This document shows positions 14,624 through 22,302 of a DNA stretch of 23,389 nucleotides, in pieces; position 1 is the first letter of the stretch, and each line of letters opens with the position of its first letter. Source of the stretch: SVQP01 sp045594445 (GTDB lineage Bacteria > Bacillota > Clostridia > Oscillospirales > CAG-272). Made by a program: the position numbers and the translations under genes. The stretch covers positions 1-23,389 of the forward strand of contig JAZNYL010000086.1 of NCBI GenBank assembly GCA_045594445.1. Direction: 5' to 3'. The notes under the pieces are model-generated. The model was not told the origin of the DNA. It saw nothing but the letters and a program-made list of their open reading frames with translations, and searched no databases.

Positions 14624-15673
14624 TTGATCGAGGTAAAGAATCTTACCAAAAAATACGGTGCGAATACCGCGGTTGACAACGTCAGCTTCAAGATCCGTAA
14701 CGGCAGAATTTACGGCTTCTTGGGTCCCAACGGCGCGGGCAAATCCACCACCATGAACATCATTGCGGGTAGCCTTGCGGCCACGTCCGGCACGGTGCAG
14801 ATCAACGGCTACGATATTTGCAACGATCCGCTTGAGGCCAAAAAGCAGATTGGCTATCTGCCCGAAATTCCCCCGCTTTACGCCGATATGACCGCCTACG
14901 AATATCTGCATTTCGTGGCAGAGGCAAAGGGAGTCAAGCCCGCGCGCGCCGAAAAGCAGGTAAGCGAGGTCATGGAGCAAACGGGCATTACGCACATGAA
15001 AGACCGACTGATCTCGGGACTTTCCAAGGGATATAAGCAGCGCGTGGGCATTGCACAGGCAATGCTGGGCAACCCCGACGTCATTATTCTGGACGAGCCC
15101 ACGGTCGGCCTTGACCCGCAGCAGATCATTGAGATCCGCGAGCTGATCCGCCGCCTGGGACAGACCAAAACGGTCATTCTCTCCAGCCATATCTTAGCCG
15201 AGATCAGCGAGGTATGCGATCACATCATCATTATCTCGCGCGGTAAGATCGTAGCCGACGATACGCTTGAAGCGTTGGAAGCACGCGCGGGCGACGAAAC
15301 CGTGCTGCAGATGAGCGTCAAGGGAGATCGCAGCGGCATTCTGGACGTGCTTTCGGGCTATCCCAATATCCGCGAGGTCAACGTGCTCAAGGAATCGGAC
15401 GGCACGGTTGAGCTTGAGATCAAGCTGCCGCGCGGCGTTGATCTGCGCGACGATTTGTTCTTTGCCCTGGCCGAGCGCCGCTACGCCGTGATCAGCACGC
15501 AGCAAATGACCGCAAGCCTTGAGGAAGTCTTCCTCTCGCTGACCGACAGAACAGAGGGCACGCAGGACAAGCACGCGCTGCGCGAGCGCAAGCGTCGCGA
15601 GAAGATGCTTGGCAACGTCAAGGAGGACGCGCCCGCCCCGACGCAGAACGATGCAGGAGGTGACACGGAATGA
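14624..15673 (+). CDS. ABC transporter ATP-binding protein, GldA-like
   Basis: The 349-residue ATPase begins (M)IEVKNLTKKYG when started at TTG 14624. It carries Walker A GPNGAGKS (residues 34-41), the ABC signature SGLSKGYKQR (from about 131), Walker B VIILDEP (about 152-158), the D-loop GLDP and H-loop His189. The GYLPEIPPLY segment is typical of the CcmA/GldA-like subgroup that pairs with ABC-2 permeases. A C-terminal regulatory extension follows, ending in a charged tail. The next gene overlaps its stop by 4 nt. With the two following genes it forms a three-part system like GldA-GldF-GldG; in non-gliding Firmicutes such clusters are common but the substrate is not known to me. Confidence 0.93.
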   Translation: MIEVKNLTKKYGANTAVDNVSFKIRNGRIYGFLGPNGAGKSTTMNIIAGSLAATSGTVQINGYDICNDPLEAKKQIGYLPEIPPLYADMTAYEYLHFVAEAKGVKPARAEKQVSEVMEQTGITHMKDRLISGLSKGYKQRVGIAQAMLGNPDVIILDEPTVGLDPQQIIEIRELIRRLGQTKTVILSSHILAEISEVCDHIIIISRGKIVADDTLEALEARAGDETVLQMSVKGDRSGILDVLSGYPNIREVNVLKESDGTVELEIKLPRGVDLRDDLFFALAERRYAVISTQQMTASLEEVFLSLTDRTEGTQDKHALRERKRREKMLGNVKEDAPAPTQNDAGGDTE

Positions 15674-16575
15674 ATGCGATTTACAAACGTGAGCTCCGCT
15701 CTTATTTTGGCAGCATGTACGGCTATATATACTTAGCCTTTACGCTTTGCGTCATCGGAATTTATATCACCACACACAATCTGCTGGGTGGCACGGCCGA
15801 AATGTCTTATACCTTCTCGGATATGGCGTTTATGTCCATTTTCCTGATCCCCGTGCTGACCATGCGCTCCTTTGCCGAGGAACGCCGCAACAAAACCGAT
15901 ATGTTCTTGCTCTCCTTGCCCATCAAGCCTGTATCCATCGTGCTTGGCAAGTATTTCGCCATGTTGACCGTATTCGCCATTCCCGTGGCGGTACTGAGCA
16001 TGTTCGGCCTTGTTCTGCGCCTGTTCTCGGAAGGCTCCGCGCTGCTTGGTTCGCTGGGTGCTTCGCTGGTTGCGGGCATCTCTTATCTGTTGCTTGGTGC
16101 TTTGCTGATCGCGATTTGCATGCTGATCTCCTCGCTGACCGACAGCGTGGTCATCGCAGCCATCGGTGGCTTTGCCGCCGTGCTGGTGCTGTTCGGCATG
16201 GATTATCTGGTGGTCATCGCGCAGTATATCGACGCGCTGTTCCCCGAGCAGGCAGCCATCCTCTCCTTTGCAGGGCTGATCGTGCTGCTTGGCCTGTTTG
16301 CGCTGGCAGCGGGCTTGCTTTCCGAAAGTGCACTTGTGGGCATGATCGCGGCAGCTGCCACCGTCATCCCCCTCTCGGCAGCATTCGCCGTTTGGAACGA
16401 CGCGTTTGCAGGCCTGTTTGCCAAGGTGCTGACCTATCTTTCCGCCTTTGCAACCTTTTCCTCTATGACGCTGGGCGCGTTCAGCTTAAGCGGTCTTTTA
16501 TTCTTTGCATCCGCTATCTTCTTCTCGGTGTACTTGACGGTACTGATGCTTGAGAGAAGACGCTGGAAGTCTTGA
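15670..16575 (+). CDS. ABC-2 type permease, GldF-like
   Basis: The 301-residue integral membrane protein has about six hydrophobic segments: near residues 17-35, 52-66, 94-116, 132-153, 160-184 and a C-terminal pair from about 196-300. EERRNKTDMFLLSLP (70-84) is the cytoplasmic coupling motif typical of ABC-2 permeases. Its ATG overlaps the ATPase stop codon, and AGGAGGTGAC lies 8 nt or so before it, so translation is coupled to the ATPase. It should form the transmembrane channel powered by the preceding ATPase. Confidence 0.92.
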   Translation: MNAIYKRELRSYFGSMYGYIYLAFTLCVIGIYITTHNLLGGTAEMSYTFSDMAFMSIFLIPVLTMRSFAEERRNKTDMFLLSLPIKPVSIVLGKYFAMLTVFAIPVAVLSMFGLVLRLFSEGSALLGSLGASLVAGISYLLLGALLIAICMLISSLTDSVVIAAIGGFAAVLVLFGMDYLVVIAQYIDALFPEQAAILSFAGLIVLLGLFALAAGLLSESALVGMIAAAATVIPLSAAFAVWNDAFAGLFAKVLTYLSAFATFSSMTLGAFSLSGLLFFASAIFFSVYLTVLMLERRRWKS

Positions 16576-16590
16576 TGGAGGTGCCTTGAT

Positions 16591-18399
16591 ATGAACGAAC
16601 AAAACAATCAGAAAATCAAGCACTCCGTCAAGGGCACGCGGCTTGTGATCGTCACGGCCGCCATTCTGGCAGCCATCGTGCTGCTCAACGTGGGCGTGGG
16701 GCTTCTGCCCCGCGAGTGGACCAATTTCGTGGCCGACTCCAGTGACGCTTTTTCAATCAGCGCAAAATCCAAGTCCCTGTTCAAATCCCTGGATAAGGAC
16801 GTGACCATCTACTATATCTTCGACGCCGAGGAAACCTACGATTACGAGTACGCCGCCAAGTTCCGCGTCATGCTGGACAAGTACGCGCGACTGAACGATC
16901 GCCTGACCGTGGCGTACGTGGACGTAACCGATACCGAATTTATTGCCCAATACTATCCCGGCCAGCTGATCGGCTCCAGCCTGATCGTGCAAAGCGAGGA
17001 GAGATTTGACGTCATTACCTTTGACGAGCTGTTCAAATACGCATTCCCCGCAGACGACGTGCTGCTTTCCTACAACGATTTCGTCACTCTGATCAACGCA
17101 TGGATGAGCGTGGCCGAGAATTACGCGGAGACCTACGGCCAGGAGGCCGCCATCGCGTATGCCGATCAGGCCATTGCACAATATTATGGCATCAGCAATT
17201 TCTACGCCGGCTATTCCGAGATCATAGAGGGCTACAACCGCTACTGGTACGCGGATGCCATGATCACCGCCTCTGTGGACTACGTGACCACCGAGCAGAT
17301 TCCCACCACCTATATTCTGGCAGGCCACGGTGAAGCAGAACTTCCCGAGACTTTTACCACCGTGTACTTGGACGATCTGAGCATCCGCTATTTCTCGATC
17401 AATCTGGACGCGACCGGTCAGATCCCCGAAAACGCGGTAACACTGGTGCTCAACGATCCCCAAACCGATATCACCGAAAAGGAAAAGGCGCTGATTGCCG
17501 ACTTTATTGCAGGCGGCGGCTCGCTGATCCTCAACACCACCCCCGGTGCTGCAAAGCTTTCCAACCTGATGTCGCTGATGAGCTCTTACGGCCTTGGTGC
17601 GACCGACGCGCTGGTGCTGGACGATTCCCTGCACTATGACCCCAACGCAGGCAACAAGGAAAGCGCGACCGAAAAGGAAACCGAGGCACAGACCGAGGAT
17701 CAAACCGAGACAGAAACAGAAACCGAGGCCGAGACCTACCCGGAGGATTATCTGTTCGTGCTGCCCGACAGCAAGCATGAAATTACTGCCACGGCCGACG
17801 AGATCATTCACACCGCCATGCTGCTTGAGATCTATTCCATGTATATGGCGGCTGCCGAACAGTATCAGTCCACCGGCAACTCCATGTATCAGGCATACGC
17901 GCAGTATTACCAGCAGATCTACGAATCCTACAGTAAGAATCCGCGCAATTATCAAATGCTGATCGCAGGCGCGCATCCCATTACCGTAACCGAGACCGCA
18001 GGCGTGAGCGTCACGCCCATCGCCACCACCTCGGACAAGGGCTACCTTTCCACCGATCCCACCGCAGGCACCTACAACATGGCCGTATCTGCCACCGTGA
18101 CCACGGCGGACAAGACAGGCGGTATCGTATGGTTTGGCTTTGCAGACAGCTACAGCGAGCAGATCGCAGATCAGCTTTACAAGTATAATTACGGATTCCT
18201 GTACGCTGCCGTGGACTACGCGGGCGGCACGCAGGCGTACGTATCGGATTACACCGAGATTCCCGCCATCGACCTTGGCGGTTCCTTGGATATGCACTGG
18301 GCTTGGCTGATTCTGATTGCCGCTACGGGCATCGTCATCCTGCCGCTTACTACCGTTATTACGGGCATCGTGATCTGCGTCAGAAGAAAACGCAAGTAA
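16591..18399 (+). CDS. GldG-like ABC transporter auxiliary protein
   Basis: The 602-residue protein has one N-terminal membrane helix (about 17-37), a large extracytoplasmic part and a C-terminal helix (about 567-595) ending in a basic RRKRK stop-transfer tail. The segments TYILAGHGEAELP (240-252) and LVLNDPQTDITEKEKALIADF to GGGSLILNTTPG (285-319) match the GldG/ABC_transp_aux domain that accompanies GldA/GldF-type transporters. An acidic Thr/Glu repeat (about 357-384) interrupts the domain and looks like a flexible linker. The gene starts 15 nt after the permease, with GGAGGTG (16577-16583) 7 nt before the ATG, and a strong terminator follows. Its role is unproven; anchoring or gating of the transporter is a reasonable guess. 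Confidence 0.87.
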   Translation: MNEQNNQKIKHSVKGTRLVIVTAAILAAIVLLNVGVGLLPREWTNFVADSSDAFSISAKSKSLFKSLDKDVTIYYIFDAEETYDYEYAAKFRVMLDKYARLNDRLTVAYVDVTDTEFIAQYYPGQLIGSSLIVQSEERFDVITFDELFKYAFPADDVLLSYNDFVTLINAWMSVAENYAETYGQEAAIAYADQAIAQYYGISNFYAGYSEIIEGYNRYWYADAMITASVDYVTTEQIPTTYILAGHGEAELPETFTTVYLDDLSIRYFSINLDATGQIPENAVTLVLNDPQTDITEKEKALIADFIAGGGSLILNTTPGAAKLSNLMSLMSSYGLGATDALVLDDSLHYDPNAGNKESATEKETEAQTEDQTETETETEAETYPEDYLFVLPDSKHEITATADEIIHTAMLLEIYSMYMAAAEQYQSTGNSMYQAYAQYYQQIYESYSKNPRNYQMLIAGAHPITVTETAGVSVTPIATTSDKGYLSTDPTAGTYNMAVSATVTTADKTGGIVWFGFADSYSEQIADQLYKYNYGFLYAAVDYAGGTQAYVSDYTEIPAIDLGGSLDMHWAWLILIAATGIVILPLTTVITGIVICVRRKRK

Positions 18400-18422
18400 C
18401 ACAACCCAAATACCAAAAGCAG

Positions 18423-18453
18423 CCCGCCACCGAGCAATCGGTGGCGGGTTTTT
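18423..18453 (+). terminator. Terminator of the ABC operon
   Basis: CCCGCCACCGA, loop GCAA and TCGGTGGCGGG form a perfect 11-bp stem (18423-18448), followed by five T. It starts 23 nt after the GldG-like gene. Confidence 0.95.
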
Positions 18454-18479
18454 GTCTTCATAAGTTCTTCGGCTGAAAG

Positions 18480-18506
18480 ACGGGCGATCACTGATCGCCC
18501 CTACAA
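18480..18506. repeat. 27-bp palindromic repeat, GGGCGATC type, copy A
   Basis: The core GGGCGATCA-C-TGATCGCCC (18482-18500) is a perfect palindrome around one base, flanked by AC and CTACAA. A copy with 25 of 27 identical bases lies inverted at 18553-18579. Both end in CCCTAC, as does the other palindrome family in this window. Confidence 0.85.
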
Positions 18507-18552
18507 TTGAAGGTGTTGAAATTTTGCAATCACAAACTTCCAACGCAAACAG

Positions 18553-18579
18553 TCGTAGGGGCGATCAGCGATCGCCCGT
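18553..18579. repeat. 27-bp palindromic repeat, GGGCGATC type, copy B (inverted)
   Basis: GGGCGATC-AGC-GATCGCCC (18559-18577) is the inverse partner of copy A, 46 nt away. Together they form a doublet of about 100 bp with 27-bp terminal inverted repeats, resembling a REPIN or very small MITE. Confidence 0.85.
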
Positions 18580-18607
18580 TCTTGGCACAAACTCGTTTTC
18601 AAAATGC

Positions 18608-18636
18608 TTGACAAAATCATAATTATCTGTTATACT
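18608..18636 (+). promoter_or_regulatory. Promoter of holB
   Basis: TTGACA (18608-18613) and TATACT (18631-18636) have a 17-nt spacer and a TG one base before the -10 (extended -10). Transcription should start near 18643, ruling out the in-frame ATG at 18642 as the start codon. Confidence 0.85.
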
Positions 18637-18668
18637 GGATAATGGATTTTTATGTGTGGAGGTATGCG

Positions 18669-19727
18669 ATGAAACAGATGTTACCACGCCTGTGGGGCAA
18701 CGATGCCCTGCGTGCGCGTATCGGCAACGACATAATGACGCACAGACTTTCGCACGCCTACATTTTAGAGGGACGTTACGGTATGGGAAAGCACACGCTG
18801 GCGATGCAGATCGCGGCCGCGCAAAGCTGCGAGAACAAGAACAGCGACGCACATCCCCTGCCCTGCGGCATCTGTAAAAATTGCAAAAAAATCCTGGAGG
18901 GCAAATCCCCCGACGTCATCTTAGTCAGCCGCGAAAAGGGCAAGGCGCAGATGACCGTGGACGTGGTGCGTCATTTGCGTACCGACGTGCTCACCCCACC
19001 CAACGATCTGGACACCAAGGTTTATATCATCGAGGACGCGCACACCATGAACACCCAGGCGCAAAACGCACTTTTGCTGACCTTGGAGGAGCCCCCTGCA
19101 TACGTCCTGTTTCTCTTGCTTTGCGAGGACGCAGGCAATATGCTGGAGACCATTCGTTCCCGTGCACCCGTTTACAGACTGCAACCGCTGCAGTCCGAGG
19201 CAATCTCCCGCTACATCAGCCAAAACGCACCAAGCAGTCAGACTTCCGCTTCGGTCGGGACGCTGGAGCAGGTGCTCATGGCCGCGGAGGGCAGCATTGG
19301 CCGCGCGCTGGATCTGCTTTCTCCCAAGGAGAGCGCACCCATTTTAGCAGCAAGACAGGCAGCGATGGATTTTCTTGACGCCGCACCCGCCAAGGGCGAG
19401 CGTATGCTCAACGCATTGATCGCGTATGGAATCAAGAAGGACGAGGGCAAAACGGAGATTAAGCGTGACGAGGTCACGTACAAGCTGCAGACGCTGGTGC
19501 GCGCACTGCGCGATCTGATCGCTCTGCGCAGATGCGATCCCGCCACAGTTCCCCTTTGCTTCTTTACCGACCGCGAGCAAGCCAACGCTTACGCCATGCG
19601 CTTTGGCACGCAGGAGCTTTTGCGACTGCTAACGGCTGTGGAAAACGCACTGGACAGCATTTCCCTGCGCAACGCCAACGTGCGCATTACCATTTGCGAC
19701 ATGGCGATCTCGGCAGGCATCCTTTAA
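18669..19727 (+). CDS. holB: DNA polymerase III delta' subunit
   Basis: The 352-residue protein resembles the clamp-loader delta' subunit. It shows RLSHAYILEGRYGMGKHTLA (26-44) with a degenerate P-loop (GKH instead of GKT/S), a zinc-binding set (Cys54, PCGICKNC at 65-72), KVYIIEDAHTMNTQAQNALL (117-136) in the Walker B and sensor region, LEEPPAYVLFLL, and TIRSRAPV (161-168), an SRC-type motif with the cysteine changed but the arginine kept. Delta' does not need to hydrolyse ATP, so the altered P-loop is compatible with function. The start at 18669 is chosen because GGAGGT (18658-18663) sits 5 nt upstream. The neighbouring ricT gene reproduces the Bacillus holB-yaaT order. Confidence 0.93.
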   Translation: MKQMLPRLWGNDALRARIGNDIMTHRLSHAYILEGRYGMGKHTLAMQIAAAQSCENKNSDAHPLPCGICKNCKKILEGKSPDVILVSREKGKAQMTVDVVRHLRTDVLTPPNDLDTKVYIIEDAHTMNTQAQNALLLTLEEPPAYVLFLLLCEDAGNMLETIRSRAPVYRLQPLQSEAISRYISQNAPSSQTSASVGTLEQVLMAAEGSIGRALDLLSPKESAPILAARQAAMDFLDAAPAKGERMLNALIAYGIKKDEGKTEIKRDEVTYKLQTLVRALRDLIALRRCDPATVPLCFFTDREQANAYAMRFGTQELLRLLTAVENALDSISLRNANVRITICDMAISAGIL

Positions 19728-19755
19728 TTGACACAACACACAAGAGGTAATATAC

Positions 19756-21186
19756 ATGGAAAACAACCAGCAAAACAATAAAGCACCCGAGGCAGGTGCC
19801 GGCAAGAGCGGAGGCAGACACCGCCCGCACCACCGTCGCCCGCACAAAAAACCCGAGCAAAAGGATCAGGGCCTGCAAGCAAAGGCGCAGGAAAACGCAC
19901 AAGCGCAGGTACAGCCCGAACAAAAGCAGGGCGACCGCCAGAATAAGCAAGGCCAGCAGAGCAAGCAGGGCCAGCAAAACGGACAAAAGCAGAACGCACA
20001 AGCAAATAAGCAGGCACAGAATGCGCCCAAGCAAAACGCGCAAAATCAGCCCAAGCAGCAGCCCGCTCCTGAGGCAAAGAACGAAGGCAGCGGAAAAAAG
20101 CGCTCCAGACACAGAAACAGAGGTCGCGGGGATAAGGAAAAGCTGCAGCAGGAAACCGTGCAGCAGGATGCCGAGCTCAAGATGCCCTCGGATATTTCGA
20201 TTTCCGAGATCAAGCAGCTCGTGCAGGAAACCAAGCGCACGCAGCAAGTGCCCGCGAAGGAAGACTCCCTTCCCTTGGCGGATGCCTCGATTCTGGAATC
20301 CGTTCCTACCCACTCCGAGCCCATTTACGCGCCCGAGGAGGAGCTGACCGAGGTGGTTGGCGTCCGATTCAAGGAAGAGGGCAAGGTATATTATTTCGCT
20401 CCCGGCACGATTTTGTTTGCCAAGGGCGATCCCGTGATCGTGGAGACCGCGCGCGGCCCCGAATACGGTGTGGTCTGGGTGGCAAACCGCAAGGTGCGCG
20501 ACAGCGAGATCATCAAGCCGCTCAAGGAGGTTATGCGTCGCGCAACTCCCGAGGACCAAAAGCACAATCGCGATAACAAGGCCAAGGAGGCCGAGGCTTT
20601 CCGCATCTGCGGTGAAAAGATCGCGCATCACGGCCTTGACATGAAGCTGGTGGAGGCGCAATACACCTTTGACAATTCCAAACTGCTCTTCTACTTTACC
20701 AGCGCAGGCAGAGTTGACTTCCGCGAGCTGGTCAAGGATCTGGCAAGCGTATTCCGCACCAGAATCGAGCTGCGCCAGATCGGCATCCGTGACGAGGCCA
20801 AGCTGATGGGAGGCCTGGGCGCTTGCGGCAGACCGCTTTGCTGCGCAACCTTCCTGTCCGATTTCGGCCAGGTATCCATCAAAATGGCCAAGGAGCAAAA
20901 TCTCTCGCTCAACTCCAGCAAGATCTCGGGCGTTTGCGGCAGACTGATGTGCTGCTTGCGCTACGAGCATGAGGCTTACGCGGAGGAGATCAAGCTGACT
21001 CCCCCCGTGGACAGCGTGGTCAAAACCCCCGACGGCGTGGGCACCGTGGTAGAGACCTCGCCCCTGCGCGGACTGCTCAAGGTCAAGCTCAAGGACACCG
21101 ACGGTGCGCCGATTTCTATTCACCGCGACCAGGTCAAGGTGCTCTCAAGACCCAATCGCCGAGGCGAAGAGGACGACGAGGAATAA
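19756..21186 (+). CDS. ricT: RicT/YaaT (PSP1 domain) with long low-complexity N-terminus
   Basis: The 476-residue protein carries the PSP1/RicT core from about residue 195: VVGVRFKEEGKVYYF, RGPEYGVVW, RIELRQIGIRDEAKLMGG and the two cysteine motifs GACGRPLCC (355-363) and GVCGRLMCC (392-400). In Bacillus these cysteines help the RicA-RicF-RicT complex hold Fe-S clusters and assist RNase Y in mRNA processing. Unlike the roughly 275-residue Bacillus protein, this one has about 195 extra N-terminal residues. They are rich in Gln, Lys, Asn and Ala, with Arg/His/Gly clusters near 18-33 and 112-125, probably disordered and possibly RNA-binding. The C-terminus ends in EEDDEE. GAGGT lies about 8 nt before the ATG, 28 nt after holB, so the two are likely co-transcribed. 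Partner genes for RicA and RicF are not in this window. Confidence 0.94.
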   Translation: MENNQQNNKAPEAGAGKSGGRHRPHHRRPHKKPEQKDQGLQAKAQENAQAQVQPEQKQGDRQNKQGQQSKQGQQNGQKQNAQANKQAQNAPKQNAQNQPKQQPAPEAKNEGSGKKRSRHRNRGRGDKEKLQQETVQQDAELKMPSDISISEIKQLVQETKRTQQVPAKEDSLPLADASILESVPTHSEPIYAPEEELTEVVGVRFKEEGKVYYFAPGTILFAKGDPVIVETARGPEYGVVWVANRKVRDSEIIKPLKEVMRRATPEDQKHNRDNKAKEAEAFRICGEKIAHHGLDMKLVEAQYTFDNSKLLFYFTSAGRVDFRELVKDLASVFRTRIELRQIGIRDEAKLMGGLGACGRPLCCATFLSDFGQVSIKMAKEQNLSLNSSKISGVCGRLMCCLRYEHEAYAEEIKLTPPVDSVVKTPDGVGTVVETSPLRGLLKVKLKDTDGAPISIHRDQVKVLSRPNRRGEEDDEE

Positions 21187-21225
21187 ATTTCACAAATAAT
21201 TTTTTGATTTTTTTGCGAAAAGCTA

Positions 21226-21253
21226 TTGCATTTCCGTACATTTGTGATAAAAT
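21226..21253 (+). promoter_or_regulatory. Promoter of the ferredoxin gene
   Basis: TTGCAT (21226-21231) and TAAAAT (21248-21253) are 16 nt apart, with TG one base before the -10. An inverted repeat overlaps the -10. The leader would be about 35 nt long. Confidence 0.7.
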
Positions 21254-21256
21254 GTA
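21237..21256. promoter_or_regulatory. Inverted repeat over the ferredoxin -10, candidate operator
   Basis: TACATTT (21237-21243), a 6-nt spacer and AAATGTA (21250-21256) form a perfect dyad covering the -10 box. Outer GTACA and TGTAC (21236-21240, 21259-21263) add a further, offset symmetry. Such a position suits a repressor. The binding protein is not identifiable. Confidence 0.45.
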
Positions 21257-21294
21257 TGTGTACAATCAAAAAAACTCAAACGGAGGAATTTATC

Positions 21295-21465
21295 ATGGCT
21301 TACAAGATTAATGACGATTGCATCTCCTGCGGCGCATGTGCTGAGGAATGCCCCACCAGCGCAATTAAGGAAGGCGACGGCAAGTACGAGATCGACGCTG
21401 ATGCTTGCATCGGTTGCGGCAGCTGCGCTGACGTATGCCCTGTTGGTGCTCCCGAGGCTGAATAA
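21295..21465 (+). CDS. Small 2[4Fe-4S] ferredoxin
   Basis: This 56-residue protein is a clostridial-type ferredoxin with two cluster motifs, CISCGACAEECP and CIGCGSCADVCP, each CxxCxxCxxxCP. It would carry low-potential electrons in the cytoplasm. The start at 21295 is chosen because GGAGG (21282-21286) lies 8 nt upstream; an in-frame ATG at 21226 is inside the promoter. It has its own promoter, then a hairpin, so it can be expressed at a level different from its neighbours. Its place between ricT and trmN6 interrupts the order seen in Bacillus. Confidence 0.97.
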   Translation: MAYKINDDCISCGACAEECPTSAIKEGDGKYEIDADACIGCGSCADVCPVGAPEAE

Positions 21466-21502
21466 TTGCCCCCAGGAACACAATACATAGCATATTTGAG
21501 TT

Positions 21503-21534
21503 AGGGGTTCGCGTATGCGAGCCCCTATGCTTTT
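21503..21534 (+). terminator. Hairpin terminator or attenuator after the ferredoxin
   Basis: AGGGGTTCGC, loop GTAT and GCGAGCCCCT form a 10-bp stem with one G-U pair (21503-21526), followed by ATGCTTTT. The U-run is short, so some read-through into trmN6 is likely. No separate promoter for trmN6 was found. Confidence 0.65.
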
Positions 21535-21546
21535 GAGGAGTTTTTT

Positions 21547-22302
21547 ATGTTACGTACAAACGAAACCTTGGACGAGGTCAACGAGCAGATCAAGCTGATC
21601 CAGCGCACGGACGGTCTTCGCTACGGCACCGACGCCTATTTGCTCTCTGCCTACATTCGCCCCACAGCCTCGGCACGCGCGGTGGATCTGGGCAGCGGCT
21701 CGGGCATCATTCCCCTGCTCTGCCTGACAAGAAACAAATACGCCAAGGCTTACGCCGTGGAGGTGCAGCCCGATTTTGCCGATATCATTGGCAGGAATGC
21801 AGAGATCAACGGCATGCAAGAGAGGCTGATCCCGATCTGCGCCGATTTGCGCGACCTGACCCCCGCGCACGTGGGTGGCGAGGTGAGCATCGTGACCGCC
21901 AACCCACCTTATATGAAAACGAACGCGGGCAAACGCAATGAATCGGACGCCAAATATATTGCGCGCCACGAGGTCATGGGCGACGTGGACGATTTTTGTG
22001 CGGCAGCCGCGCGCCTGCTCAAGCACGGCGGCAGCTTTTACGTGGTATGGCGCCCCGATCGCCTCTCGGAGCTGATGGAATCGCTCTCCCGCCACAAGCT
22101 TGAGCCCAAGCGCATGAGCTTTGTGCAAAGTGACGCAAATACTGAGCCCTCAATGGTGCTCATAGAGGCCAAAAAGGGCGCAGCACACGGTCTGCGCATC
22201 TCCCCTGCGCTCATATTAAGCGAAAACGGCACGCAGAGTAAGCGCGCCGAGCAGATCTATCAAAATTGCAGTTGGAGTGAATCTGATTTATGGAGCATAT
22301 AA
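21547..22302 (+). CDS. tRNA1(Val) (adenine37-N6)-methyltransferase family protein (TrmN6/YabB)
   Basis: The 251-residue Rossmann-fold methyltransferase has the SAM loop AVDLGSGSGIIPLL (45-58) and the amino-methylating NPPY motif in TANPPYMK (117-124). The opening GLRYGTDAYLLSAYI is typical of the TrmN6/YabB group, which methylates adenine 37 of tRNA(Val) in E. coli. In Bacillus, yabB lies a short distance downstream of holB and ricT, which supports the assignment. GAGGAG (21535-21540) is 6 nt before the ATG. Its 3' end overlaps the next gene by 13 nt. The exact tRNA target in this organism is inferred only. Confidence 0.9.
   Translation: MLRTNETLDEVNEQIKLIQRTDGLRYGTDAYLLSAYIRPTASARAVDLGSGSGIIPLLCLTRNKYAKAYAVEVQPDFADIIGRNAEINGMQERLIPICADLRDLTPAHVGGEVSIVTANPPYMKTNAGKRNESDAKYIARHEVMGDVDDFCAAAARLLKHGGSFYVVWRPDRLSELMESLSRHKLEPKRMSFVQSDANTEPSMVLIEAKKGAAHGLRISPALILSENGTQSKRAEQIYQNCSWSESDLWSI

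Noticed and set aside
16753..18543. A 596-codon minus-strand frame opposite the GldG-like gene
   Set aside because: No domain is recognisable, the predicted product is a Gly/Val/His-rich sequence typical of antisense frames, and it runs through a strong terminator. The plus-strand gene has operon context.
19687..21123. A 478-codon minus-strand frame opposite ricT
   Set aside because: The hydrophobic Leu-rich stretch is the antisense of Gln/Lys codons in the RicT tail. RicT motifs are clear on the other strand.
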